DNA from: Pyrinomonadaceae bacterium
Lineage (GTDB): Bacteria > Acidobacteriota > Blastocatellia > Pyrinomonadales > Pyrinomonadaceae
DNA: 5,491 bases
NCBI GenBank assembly: GCA_014379075.1
Contig: JACMMN010000304.1
Span: 1 to 5,491 of the forward strand
Reading direction: 5' to 3'
Position 1 is the first letter of the stretch. Each line of letters opens with the position of its first letter. Under the pieces are notes generated by a model that was not told where the DNA came from, did not search any database, and worked only from the letters and a program-made list of their open reading frames with translations. This document shows positions 1-5,491 of this stretch, piece after piece. A program made the position numbers and the translations under genes.

Positions 1-360
1 CGGGCGGGATATCGTTCCGCTTATTTCGCCGAAATGGCAGGATCTATCGCTTCGGGAGATCTCCGACCGGAAGCGTGGCTTCATACCGAACTGCCGACGG
101 CAGAACTCAGGAAGGAGATTAAAAAGGTCAAAGGTTTCGGCGATTACGCGGCGGACAATTTATTAAAGCTGCTCGGGCGTTATGACGGCCTGGCCCTCGA
201 CTCATGGCTCCGGGCTGGATTTTACAAAAAACATAACAAAGAGAAAATCTGCGCGGATAAGAAAATTGAAAAGCACTACAAGAAATTCGGGAAATGGCGG
301 GGGCTCGTTATGTGGTGCGACATGACCGAAAAGTGGTTTGATGAAAAGGCGGACAAATAG
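1..360 (+). CDS. HhH-GPD superfamily DNA glycosylase, C-terminal part (5' end outside window)
   Basis: This is the last 119 codons of a base-excision-repair DNA glycosylase of the AlkA/OGG1-like (COG0122) type, which would remove alkylated or oxidised bases from DNA in the cytoplasm. The frame is open from base 1, and the residues before the first Met (GYRSAYFAEMA) already fit the family, so the Met codon at 34 is internal and the gene begins upstream. The helix-hairpin-helix is visible as VKGFGDYAADNLLKLLG (about nt 127-177). It is followed by LALDSW, whose Asp (nt 199-201) sits at the catalytic position. The end, FGKWRGLVMW, is the usual Trp-rich closing helix. There are only two Cys in this part and no four-Cys iron-sulfur loop, so it is not of the Nth/MutY class. 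Some relatives carry the misleading database name 'HesB'. The exact substrate cannot be told from this fragment. The C-terminus is very Lys-rich, which fits DNA binding. Confidence 0.85.
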   Translation, partial: RAGYRSAYFAEMAGSIASGDLRPEAWLHTELPTAELRKEIKKVKGFGDYAADNLLKLLGRYDGLALDSWLRAGFYKKHNKEKICADKKIEKHYKKFGKWRGLVMWCDMTEKWFDEKADK

Positions 361-372
361 TGGCGGGTTGAG

Positions 373-393
373 ATGCCCTTTTAGGGTATTTTT
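373..393 (+). terminator. Candidate intrinsic terminator after the glycosylase gene
   Basis: Bases 373-378 (ATGCCC) can pair with 384-389 (GGGTAT), with one G-T wobble, around a five-base loop. The 3' arm runs straight into a T-run (389-393). It lies 13 bases after the glycosylase stop codon. The stem is short, so termination may be partial, but position and shape fit a Rho-independent terminator separating this gene from the membrane-protein gene. Confidence 0.5.
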
Positions 394-456
394 AAGGAAC
401 ATTATTTGAAAAAACAGCGTACGCGGTTGAAAGTAAAATAACCGGCAGGAGAAATT

Positions 457-921
457 ATGTACGCAAAATTGGCTTATACACGGGCTGTCCTTATTTTTAT
501 TCTGGCCTATGTATTGGTTACTATCCTGGCTGTCGGCCTCGCATATGCATTGGCTGAATTTATACCGGCTCCGCCTACAGTTGAAGGAGTTAATAGCCCT
601 GCCTACCTCCTCGCGGAAAAATTTTATCCGCTTATCAACCTGATGGTATGGATACCGTTGAGCTGGTTATATTTCAAAACCCGCGATGAGACTTATGAAA
701 TATTCAAAGAAGCCTTAACACTCGGAACGTTCTGGCTGATCCTGGCCATGCTGATCGACCTTGTGGGTTTTGTTTTGATAAAGCATCCTTTGTCGTTGAG
801 CCCACGCGATTTCTACATCGGACAGTTTCCATGGATCTACTTGATATATGCGGCGATATTTATCAGCCCGATCTGCTGCGCGGCTATGATCGTGAAACGA
901 AAGCGGCTAATTGCTCAATGA
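457..921 (+). CDS. Small four-helix integral membrane protein, function unknown
   Basis: A 154-residue, very hydrophobic protein that I do not recognise as a named family. Four membrane segments can be read at about residues 9-34, 57-73, 87-108 and 123-146. Positive charges sit in the TM2-TM3 loop (KTRDETYEIFK) and at the end (KRKR at 147-150), so by the positive-inside rule both termini are probably cytoplasmic. There is no cleavable signal peptide, no catalytic motif and no soluble domain. The last helix region reads QFPWIYLIY...FISPICC and is the most distinctive stretch. The start is well supported: AGGAG at 447-451 lies five bases before the ATG. It stands alone, with a hairpin on its left and 180 non-coding bases before the kinase gene. 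It is probably a real gene because the helices are regular and the ribosome site is good. No function is proposed. Confidence 0.75.
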   Translation: MYAKLAYTRAVLIFILAYVLVTILAVGLAYALAEFIPAPPTVEGVNSPAYLLAEKFYPLINLMVWIPLSWLYFKTRDETYEIFKEALTLGTFWLILAMLIDLVGFVLIKHPLSLSPRDFYIGQFPWIYLIYAAIFISPICCAAMIVKRKRLIAQ

Positions 922-1040
922 TCAAAAGTGGTCGAATTTAGAAGTGCTGACGCCGCACTACAACTTTTCGTAACGTTGTCCTATTTCCTTCCCGCGAAGT
1001 CATTTTAAAACCCCGAAATTCACGGCAGATCGTAAAAAGT

Positions 1041-1069
1041 CTGACCAGCCTCTTTATTTGTAGTAAACT
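1041..1069 (+). promoter_or_regulatory. Candidate sigma-70-type promoter for the kinase gene
   Basis: CTGACC (1041-1046) resembles a -35 box (four of six matches to TTGACA). It is 17 bases from TAAACT (1064-1069; four of six matches to TATAAT), in a locally AT-rich stretch. Transcription would start near 1076, giving a short leader before the ATG at 1102. Both boxes are imperfect, so this is a guess from spacing and position only. The rest of the 922-1101 gap holds a weak 5-bp hairpin (943-959) and nothing else I can name. Confidence 0.3.
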
Positions 1070-1101
1070 ATTCGTTCCGATCCAGCGTAGAAAAAGGGAC
1101 A

Positions 1102-2757
1102 ATGATCGAGGCCGGCAAAATTTTACAGCAGCGATATCGCATCGATAAACAGATCGGGCAGGGCGGCATGGGTGCCGTGTATGTTGCGACCGACGAAAGG
1201 TTCGGCAGTATCGTCGCTATAAAAGAAACGCTTTGCATGGACGATAATTACCGCAAAGCGATCGAACGTGAAGCCCGCCTCTTAAATAGCCTGAAACACA
1301 CCGCACTGCCGCGTGTCAGTGATCATTTTCTCGAAGAGAACGGCCAGTTTCTCGTCATGGAATATATTCCGGGCGAGGATCTCGGCTGCATGATGGAGCG
1401 GGACGAGAAAATTTTTGCGGTGGACGAGATATTGACCTGGGCAGATCAGTTGCTGGATGCTCTCGATTTCCTTCACAATCAGGAAAATCCCGTCATTCAC
1501 CGCGACATTAAACCGCAAAATCTGAAGATCAATTCTCGCGGACAGATCATCCTGCTGGATTTCGGGCTTGCCAAGGGAAATCCGACCGACGCGGGACATA
1601 ATACGGCCGCGAAAAGCATCTTCGGTTATTCCCGGAATTACGCATCACTTGAACAAATTCAGGGTACGGGCACCGATCCGCGCAGTGATCTTTACTCATT
1701 GGCGGCAACCCTTTACCATCTGTTAACGGGTGTCCCGCCGGAAGACGCCCTGACGCGGGCGATGAGTGTTTTAAGCGCCCAGGCCGATCCGCTTATGCCC
1801 GCGCATTTGGTTCGATCCGATATTCCCAAAGGTTTTTCCGGAATACTGCAAAACGCTCTCGACCTTAACGCCTCTCAGCGTCCCGTTTCCGCGGCCGCAA
1901 TGCGTACAATGCTCGGTAATTACAGCATATACGAACATTTTGCGGATGTTAATACCGGAATGGCAGCACGGATCGGCGATGATATACTTTCTCAGAAAAC
2001 GCAACTGCTGCCGAACAACACAGCACAGGTGATCGACAAGCAGACGACGGTGAAAACGGAGATGATGCCCGGGTACATCTCGCAGCAAACCGCTGTACGA
2101 ACCGGTGATTCCGGGCGGAATACCGGTTCTAAATCACCATCGGGCCTTCTGTCGGGTAGCCCGTCCGAGTCGCGGCGTTCGCGGCGTCCCTTAGCGATAG
2201 CGGCAACTCTGGCCGGCAGCCTTCTCCTGGCTGGAAGTGTAGGAGCTGGCGTTTATTTGTACGATCCGGCCATCTTCGGTTCGGGTACCGAAGCCGATAT
2301 CGAACCCGAGAAAATCTCCGGCGTAACCGTCGTGGATCAGGATAACTCTAATATTACGAACGCGAACTCTGTACCTGTAATACCTGTACCGCCCGAGGAA
2401 ACTGCCGGACGTGTCCAGGTAAATGAAAGTAGATCGAGTGAAACGGACCCGAAAATCACTGATACAGCGAAGGGCGGAAAAACCCCTGCCACGGGCAAAA
2501 AGCAAAAACCCGTCGGCTCCGACACCATGGTCGACGGCGAAACGGTCTACGTCGGAAACATGAAAATTACGAACGGGCGAGTGGAAACACCGGATACCAT
2601 AATCGACGAAAACGGCATCAGGCCGCAGGTTCCCAACGCAATGCCGCCGGTAATGCCTCCGAACTTAAGGAATTTGACACCAGCGCAGCGACGGCGTCTC
2701 AGAATGCGCCAGCAAAACATGCCGCCTAATTATCCGGCGGAAAAACCCAAATATTAG
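1102..2757 (+). CDS. Transmembrane Ser/Thr protein kinase, PknB-like, with non-PASTA outer domain
   Basis: A 551-residue Hanks-type kinase that would phosphorylate Ser/Thr on cytoplasmic partners in response to an envelope signal. All key catalytic elements are present: glycine loop GQGGMG (19-24), ATP-binding Lys41 in VAIK, helix-C Glu57, catalytic HRDIKPQN (133-140, an RD kinase), and metal-binding DFG (153-155). The activation loop ends in YASLEQ (180-185) in place of the usual APE-like motif, followed by DLYSLAATLYHLLTG. The kinase domain ends near residue 275. Next comes a Ser/Thr/Gln-rich linker (about 295-360), basic residues RRSRR (358-362), one membrane helix (364-387), and an outer tail of about 164 residues that is probably disordered. 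The tail has no PASTA repeats. It ends in a Pro/Met-rich stretch (508-551) with a cationic patch RRRLRMR (530-536). GGGA (1096-1099) lies only two bases before the ATG, so the ribosome site is close but present. Partner and signal are unknown. Confidence 0.93.
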   Translation: MIEAGKILQQRYRIDKQIGQGGMGAVYVATDERFGSIVAIKETLCMDDNYRKAIEREARLLNSLKHTALPRVSDHFLEENGQFLVMEYIPGEDLGCMMERDEKIFAVDEILTWADQLLDALDFLHNQENPVIHRDIKPQNLKINSRGQIILLDFGLAKGNPTDAGHNTAAKSIFGYSRNYASLEQIQGTGTDPRSDLYSLAATLYHLLTGVPPEDALTRAMSVLSAQADPLMPAHLVRSDIPKGFSGILQNALDLNASQRPVSAAAMRTMLGNYSIYEHFADVNTGMAARIGDDILSQKTQLLPNNTAQVIDKQTTVKTEMMPGYISQQTAVRTGDSGRNTGSKSPSGLLSGSPSESRRSRRPLAIAATLAGSLLLAGSVGAGVYLYDPAIFGSGTEADIEPEKISGVTVVDQDNSNITNANSVPVIPVPPEETAGRVQVNESRSSETDPKITDTAKGGKTPATGKKQKPVGSDTMVDGETVYVGNMKITNGRVETPDTIIDENGIRPQVPNAMPPVMPPNLRNLTPAQRRRLRMRQQNMPPNYPAEKPKY

Positions 2758-2764
2758 ACCCGGC

Positions 2765-2829
2765 AAAAAAAGAATAGCCTCGTGAATACTGTATCAATGC
2801 CAGGCAGTATCCGCGAGGCCTAATTTATT
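2765..2829. terminator. Shared bidirectional terminator between convergent kinase and PilZ genes
   Basis: A strong stem pairs 2777-2791 with 2805-2819: eight pairs including one T-G wobble, one mismatch (A2785/C2811), then six more pairs, around a 13-base loop. On the minus strand the stem is followed by TATTC and seven Ts (complement of the A-run at 2765-2771), a good Rho-independent terminator for the PilZ operon. On the plus strand it is followed by TAATTTATTT, a weaker U-tract serving the kinase gene, whose stop is 19 bases upstream of the stem. The location between two converging stop codons (2757 and 2841) fits a two-way role. Confidence 0.8.
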
Positions 2830-2840
2830 TCGACGACGTC

Positions 2841-3596
2841 TTAATTTTCGGCTGCTTCCGGATGCTCGAAATTGATCGACTCGATCGGGAACTTGTTTTC
2901 GACAAACTGAAGGTGAAGACGCGTCCGGAGATCTCCGCCTATCTGGCGGTTGCAGACCACGGCAAGGCCCGAAAAGTCGTAAGCCTCGCTAATGAATTTG
3001 ACGCGGTCGCCGACGTTCACGTCGAGGCTCGAGATAACTGCTGCTCCACTCTGACTAATATTTTCGGTAACAGTTTTTTCGCCCGTTAAAGAGGACTTAT
3101 CGGATTCCACTAGAGCGAGGTACAGATCTATCGACTTCCAAAAACGCATATCTTTACGCGTCTTGAATGGAGCGATACTTTCCTGCACCTTCCACAAACC
3201 GTTGTCGCTCATTCCGCAGATCCGGTAGTTTTGACTCGGATCGGACCGGTAGCTGTCGGGTGCATTCTTTCCGATAAAAGCGACGCCGACATGAAAACCC
3301 GCCTCTTCTTCCCCTACTATTTCGTGACAATGCTGAACCAGTCCCCAAACGCGATAAAGCTCTTTTTCATGGTCGTAACTGCGCTGATGTGCGGGAAGCG
3401 GAAGCATTAGGGAAACGAGATGTCCGACGTTACATTCACGCTTGAGATTGAAGCCCGCGCCGCTTGAGGAGACGGTTACCACGTCGGCTACTTCTTTCCA
3501 GGAGCTATCATTTGATTCTTTTACCTTTACTACTGTTTGTAGGGAAATGGAGACTGGAAAGGAACTTTCCGTTAAAATTTCTGCAGCTGCTGACAT
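2841..3596 (-). CDS. Double-PilZ-like protein with degenerate first PilZ module (downstream paralogue)
   Basis: A 251-residue soluble protein paralogous to the product of the gene just upstream. The C-terminal PilZ module keeps both parts of the c-di-GMP motif: R147-xxx-R151 (RKDMR) and N179-x-S-x-x-G184 (NISQSG), closing with RLHLQFV. The N-terminal module aligns with the first PilZ of the paralogue but lacks the RxxxR arginines and has T41 where the motif Asp should be (TVSSSG), so it probably does not bind the ligand. The linker between modules (FIGKN..P..Y...PS..Y....GLW, 107-135) is shared with the paralogue. The start chosen is the ATG at 3594-3596. It has GGAGG five bases upstream, and from there the protein aligns with its paralogue from the first residues. 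A longer reading from TTG at 3639-3641 would put the ribosome site inside the gene. It lies 57 bases after the upstream gene with no terminator between, so the two are probably one operon. It likely acts as a c-di-GMP receptor or adaptor; the target is unknown. Confidence 0.85.
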   Translation of the reverse strand: MSAAAEILTESSFPVSISLQTVVKVKESNDSSWKEVADVVTVSSSGAGFNLKRECNVGHLVSLMLPLPAHQRSYDHEKELYRVWGLVQHCHEIVGEEEAGFHVGVAFIGKNAPDSYRSDPSQNYRICGMSDNGLWKVQESIAPFKTRKDMRFWKSIDLYLALVESDKSSLTGEKTVTENISQSGAAVISSLDVNVGDRVKFISEAYDFSGLAVVCNRQIGGDLRTRLHLQFVENKFPIESINFEHPEAAEN

Positions 3597-3600
3597 TCGA

Positions 3601-3606
3601 TCCTCC
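3601..3606 (-). promoter_or_regulatory. Shine-Dalgarno site that sets the start of the downstream PilZ gene
   Basis: On the minus strand this reads GGAGGA. The GGAGG core is five bases before the ATG at 3594-3596, a near-ideal site. No comparable site precedes the alternative in-frame TTG at 3639-3641. This fixes the start at 3596 and makes the protein 251 rather than 266 residues. Confidence 0.75.
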
Positions 3607-3653
3607 GCAAGGTTATCTAAGATTAAATATGTATTTCGCAATATTAAATGTGT

Positions 3654-4415
3654 CTATCCAACTCCGATTCCCTCCAGCGGGAACAGATGATCGATAAATT
3701 CCAGGTGCAGCCGGACGATGCCGTCGGCTCCGACGCGTTTGCCGCGCACGACTGAAATAATGGTAATGTCGTGCCGTTCGCTTTTTACGCGAAGGAACGA
3801 CCCAATATCGACATTGAAAGAAGTGAAAACGGCAGCACCGCCAAGACTCAAATTTTCAGTGACGCTCACTTCGCTGGCGGCGACATCTCCGTTTTCGTCG
3901 AGCAGTTCGAGAAGGAGGGCCTCGGGAATTGAAAAGCGCGAATGGCGGCGTAGGTAAACGGGCAGGTCGGTCTCGTCGGGATTGGCTTCCGCTTCAACGA
4001 TCTGCCATAAACCCCCATCGTCACGCGGAGCCAGCTCATAAAGTCTTGAGGGATTCTCCAAATATCCCTGAGGCGGATTTTTACCTATGAATGCGATGCC
4101 GATCGCATATGTCCTGGCGGCGGGATTGTCACCGACCGCTATGCAGCGGCGGACCAGGCCCCAGATCCTGTATTGCGGTTCCAGATAATCGAAACAGCGA
4201 AGCTGCCGCGGCATCGGAGCGCTTATGACGAGTAGCCGGCCGCGTTTGACGGGTCGTTTCAGAACGAAGGCGGCTCCAAATCCTGACACATCCTCCAAGC
4301 GCGTGACTTCGTTCCAGGCAAATTTCTCGTCGACCTGGACCTCTATCCGAGTTGGTAAAGCAAGAGCAAACCGTTGAATTCGGCGATTATCTTTTTCTGT
4401 TAGAGTTGATGACAT
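3654..4415 (-). CDS. Tandem double-PilZ domain protein, both c-di-GMP motifs intact
   Basis: A 253-residue soluble protein made of two PilZ modules, the bacterial receptor domain for cyclic-di-GMP. Module 1 has R11-xxx-R15 (RRIQR) and D42-x-S-x-x-G47 (DVSGFG), and runs to YAIGIAFIG (103-111). A linker with NPPQGY...NPSRLYEL and GLW (113-137) follows. Module 2 has R156-xxx-R160 (RRHSR) and N188-x-S-x-x-G193 (NLSLGG), and ends with VRLHLEFI. There are no membrane segments, signal peptide, GGDEF, EAL or other output domain, so it is probably an adaptor that changes shape or partner when c-di-GMP binds. It is the first gene of a likely two-gene operon with its paralogue. The ATG at 4413-4415 has only a weak ribosome site (AAGTGA-like). 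The call as a PilZ protein rests on motifs in both halves. The downstream process (motility, exopolysaccharide, secretion) cannot be told from here. Confidence 0.88.
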   Translation of the reverse strand: MSSTLTEKDNRRIQRFALALPTRIEVQVDEKFAWNEVTRLEDVSGFGAAFVLKRPVKRGRLLVISAPMPRQLRCFDYLEPQYRIWGLVRRCIAVGDNPAARTYAIGIAFIGKNPPQGYLENPSRLYELAPRDDGGLWQIVEAEANPDETDLPVYLRRHSRFSIPEALLLELLDENGDVAASEVSVTENLSLGGAAVFTSFNVDIGSFLRVKSERHDITIISVVRGKRVGADGIVRLHLEFIDHLFPLEGIGVG

Positions 4416-4494
4416 TATAGAGATTTCACTTGAGAAACGATGGTGTCCGAGGGTCCGTAAATTAACTTTGACGGGAAGACTAAAGCGAGGTCGG

Positions 4495-4507
4495 GTAAAG
4501 ACTTTAC
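4495..4507. repeat. 13-base palindrome, candidate operator
   Basis: The sequence GTAAAGACTTTAC is a perfect 6-bp inverted repeat around one central base. It lies upstream of the candidate gyrA -35 box and 80 bases upstream of the PilZ start, where a dimeric DNA-binding regulator of either gene could sit. A further TAAAG copy lies nearby at 4481-4485. The regulator is unknown. Confidence 0.45.
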
Positions 4508-4510
4508 AAG

Positions 4511-4539
4511 TTGCGCATCAGGCCCTAAGCCTGTAAAAT
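4511..4539 (+). promoter_or_regulatory. Candidate gyrA promoter
   Basis: TTGCGC (4511-4516) as -35 and TAAAAT (4534-4539; five of six matches to the -10 consensus) are separated by 17 bases. Initiation near 4546 would give a leader of roughly 90 bases. A perfect inverted repeat, CAGGC/GCCTG (4519-4523 and 4529-4533), occupies the spacer. The -35 matches only in TTG, so confidence is moderate. Confidence 0.4.
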
Positions 4540-4548
4540 AAGAATATC

Positions 4549-4565
4549 ATTAAACCGTGTTTAAT
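4549..4565. repeat. 17-base AT-rich inverted repeat in the gyrA leader
   Basis: ATTAAAC and GTTTAAT form a perfect 7-bp inverted repeat around CGT, just downstream of the predicted gyrA transcription start. It could be an operator, a small leader hairpin, or a cruciform-prone site. A run of six Ts follows at 4573-4578, but the eight-base gap argues against a classical terminator. Confidence 0.45.
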
Positions 4566-4637
4566 TCCAAGCTTTTTTCGCGTATTTGTTAGAGCCACTC
4601 TGTAACACAACAACACCTTTTTATATAGAGAATATTA

Positions 4638-5491
4638 ATGGATTCACTTTTAGACCGTAACCAGATAAACATCGAAGACGAGATGCGCCGATCGTATCTC
4701 GATTATGCAATGTCCGTCATCATCGGCCGTGCGCTTCCCGACGTCCGCGACGGCCTCAAACCGGTTCACCGTCGGGTGCTTTGGACGATGCATGAACTTG
4801 GCAACACGAGTAATAAGCCGTACAAAAAATCGGCACGCATCGTCGGCGATTGTATGGGGAAATATCACCCGCACGGCGACCAGTCGATCTATGACACACT
4901 CGTTCGTCTGGCCCAGGATTTTTCGATGCGGTATCCGCTGGTTGACGGGCAGGGAAATTTTGGTTCCGTGGATGGCGATAATGCGGCGGCACAGCGATAC
5001 ACCGAAGTCCGCATGGAAAAGCTGACTAACGAAGTTCTGGCGGACATCGAAAAAGAAACTGTCGATTTTCAGCCGAACTACGACGAAGCTCTTTCCGAAC
5101 CGAAGGTAATGCCGACGCGCATTCCGCTCCTTCTGATCAACGGTTCGGAAGGAATCGCGGTCGGAATGGCGACGAAAATACCGCCGCATAACCTCACCGA
5201 AGTCCTGAATGCGACGCTCGCTCTGATAAAAAATTCGGGCATCACGATCGACGAGTTGATCAAATTCATTCCGGGGCCTGATTTTCCGACCGCTGGATTT
5301 ATTTACGGCCGCGAAGAAATTCACCGGGCGTATCATACGGGCCGCGGCATCGTTCAGATGCGTGCCCGCGCGGCCATCGACCGGATCGGCCGGGGCGAAC
5401 GCGAAAAAGACGCGATCGTCATCACGGAAATTCCTTATCAAGTCAATAAAGCCCGCTTGATCGAAAAGATCGCCGAGCTTGTCCACGAAAA
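4638..5491 (+). CDS. gyrA: DNA gyrase subunit A, N-terminal part (3' end outside window)
   Basis: The first 284 codons of the gyrase A subunit, the breakage-reunion half of the GyrA2GyrB2 type IIA topoisomerase that introduces negative supercoils into DNA. The start is MDSLLDRNQINIEDEMRRSYLDYAMSV-like (shown from residue 1), followed by the conserved IIGRALPDVRDGLKPVHRR (28-46). The winged-helix region contains GKYHPHGD (74-81), then LVDGQGNFGS (101-110), and the catalytic Tyr121 in AAAQRYTEVR. The tower region begins with GIAVGMATKIPPHN. The quinolone-pocket residue equivalent to E. coli Ser83 is Gln82, while Asp86 matches Asp87. AGAGAA (4627-4632) is a modest ribosome site five bases before the ATG. 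A ParC identity is possible in principle, because the C-terminal beta-pinwheel and its GyrA box are outside the window, but the N-terminus is GyrA-like. The frame is open to the right edge. Confidence 0.95.
   Translation, partial: MDSLLDRNQINIEDEMRRSYLDYAMSVIIGRALPDVRDGLKPVHRRVLWTMHELGNTSNKPYKKSARIVGDCMGKYHPHGDQSIYDTLVRLAQDFSMRYPLVDGQGNFGSVDGDNAAAQRYTEVRMEKLTNEVLADIEKETVDFQPNYDEALSEPKVMPTRIPLLLINGSEGIAVGMATKIPPHNLTEVLNATLALIKNSGITIDELIKFIPGPDFPTAGFIYGREEIHRAYHTGRGIVQMRARAAIDRIGRGEREKDAIVITEIPYQVNKARLIEKIAELVHE

Larger units (their letters stand above)
4416..4637. other. Divergent intergenic region between the PilZ operon and gyrA
   Basis: These 222 bases must hold the promoters for both the leftward PilZ pair and rightward gyrA. 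They contain three perfect inverted repeats (4495-4507, 4519-4533, 4549-4565) and a plausible gyrA promoter. No convincing minus-strand promoter stood out. No coding frame or structural RNA was recognised. Confidence 0.7.

Noticed and set aside
434..439. TAAAAT as a -10 box for the membrane-protein gene
   Set aside because: No -35 box at proper spacing (TTGAAA at 406-411 is 22 bases away), and initiation would fall on the ribosome binding site.
943..959. AGTGC/GCACT hairpin after the membrane-protein gene as a terminator
   Set aside because: Only five pairs with a seven-base loop, and the following T-run is short and displaced; too weak to call.
3639..3641. TTG as start of the downstream PilZ gene
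   Set aside because: A good GGAGG site and paralogue alignment support the ATG at 3594-3596, and no ribosome site precedes the TTG.
3601..3650. Internal promoter between the two PilZ genes (TTGCGA with TAGATA, minus strand)
   Set aside because: The spacing of 16 is acceptable, but the -10 matches poorly; the AT-rich gap alone is not enough evidence.
4413..4418. TATAAT on the minus strand overlapping the start of the first PilZ gene
   Set aside because: It overlaps the ATG itself, so initiation would fall inside the gene, and no -35 box is found at the right distance.
4549..4578. Inverted repeat plus T-run upstream of gyrA as an attenuator
   Set aside because: The stem is almost all A-T, and eight unpaired bases separate it from the Ts; no competing structure or leader peptide was seen.
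4650..5486. Long minus-strand open frame (278 codons) opposite gyrA
   Set aside because: It lies entirely antisense to an unmistakable gyrA. Its product is rich in Arg, Asp and Phe without any domain, as expected from the complement of a GC-rich coding frame.

Overview
The window looks like chromosomal DNA from a free-living bacterium, most likely an acidobacterium (Acidobacteriota, perhaps Blastocatellia/Pyrinomonadaceae). That placement is a judgement from the look of the proteins: a PknB-type kinase with a variant APE motif and a non-PASTA outer domain, PilZ proteins with a long inter-domain linker, an iron-sulfur-free HhH-GPD glycosylase, and a gyrase A subunit with Gln at the usual quinolone-contact Ser. 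No rRNA or marker search could be run.

Layout, left to right. The 3' end of a DNA glycosylase gene of the helix-hairpin-helix (HhH-GPD) superfamily runs in from the left edge and stops at 360, followed by a short hairpin with a T-run. A small four-helix membrane protein of unknown function follows (457-921). After a 180-base gap comes a complete transmembrane Ser/Thr protein kinase (1102-2757). It converges on two minus-strand genes, with a strong shared terminator hairpin between them (2777-2819). The two minus-strand genes (2841-3596 and 3654-4415) are tandem paralogues that each carry two PilZ (cyclic-di-GMP receptor) modules. The right-hand edge holds the first 284 codons of gyrA (from 4638), transcribed away from the PilZ pair across a 222-base divergent intergenic region that contains three perfect inverted repeats.

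How the genes may work together. The most coherent part is signalling: a membrane kinase that could read an envelope signal, beside a duplicated pair of c-di-GMP receptor-like proteins. In the downstream paralogue the first PilZ module has lost its ligand motif while the second keeps it, and the linker between the modules is conserved in both. This suggests division of labour after duplication. Adjacency of kinase and PilZ genes is only suggestive, because they are on opposite strands with a terminator between them. The glycosylase (base-excision repair) and gyrA (topology) are housekeeping genes. No mobile element, CRISPR array, tRNA or rRNA was seen, and no intergenic stretch exceeds 300 bases.
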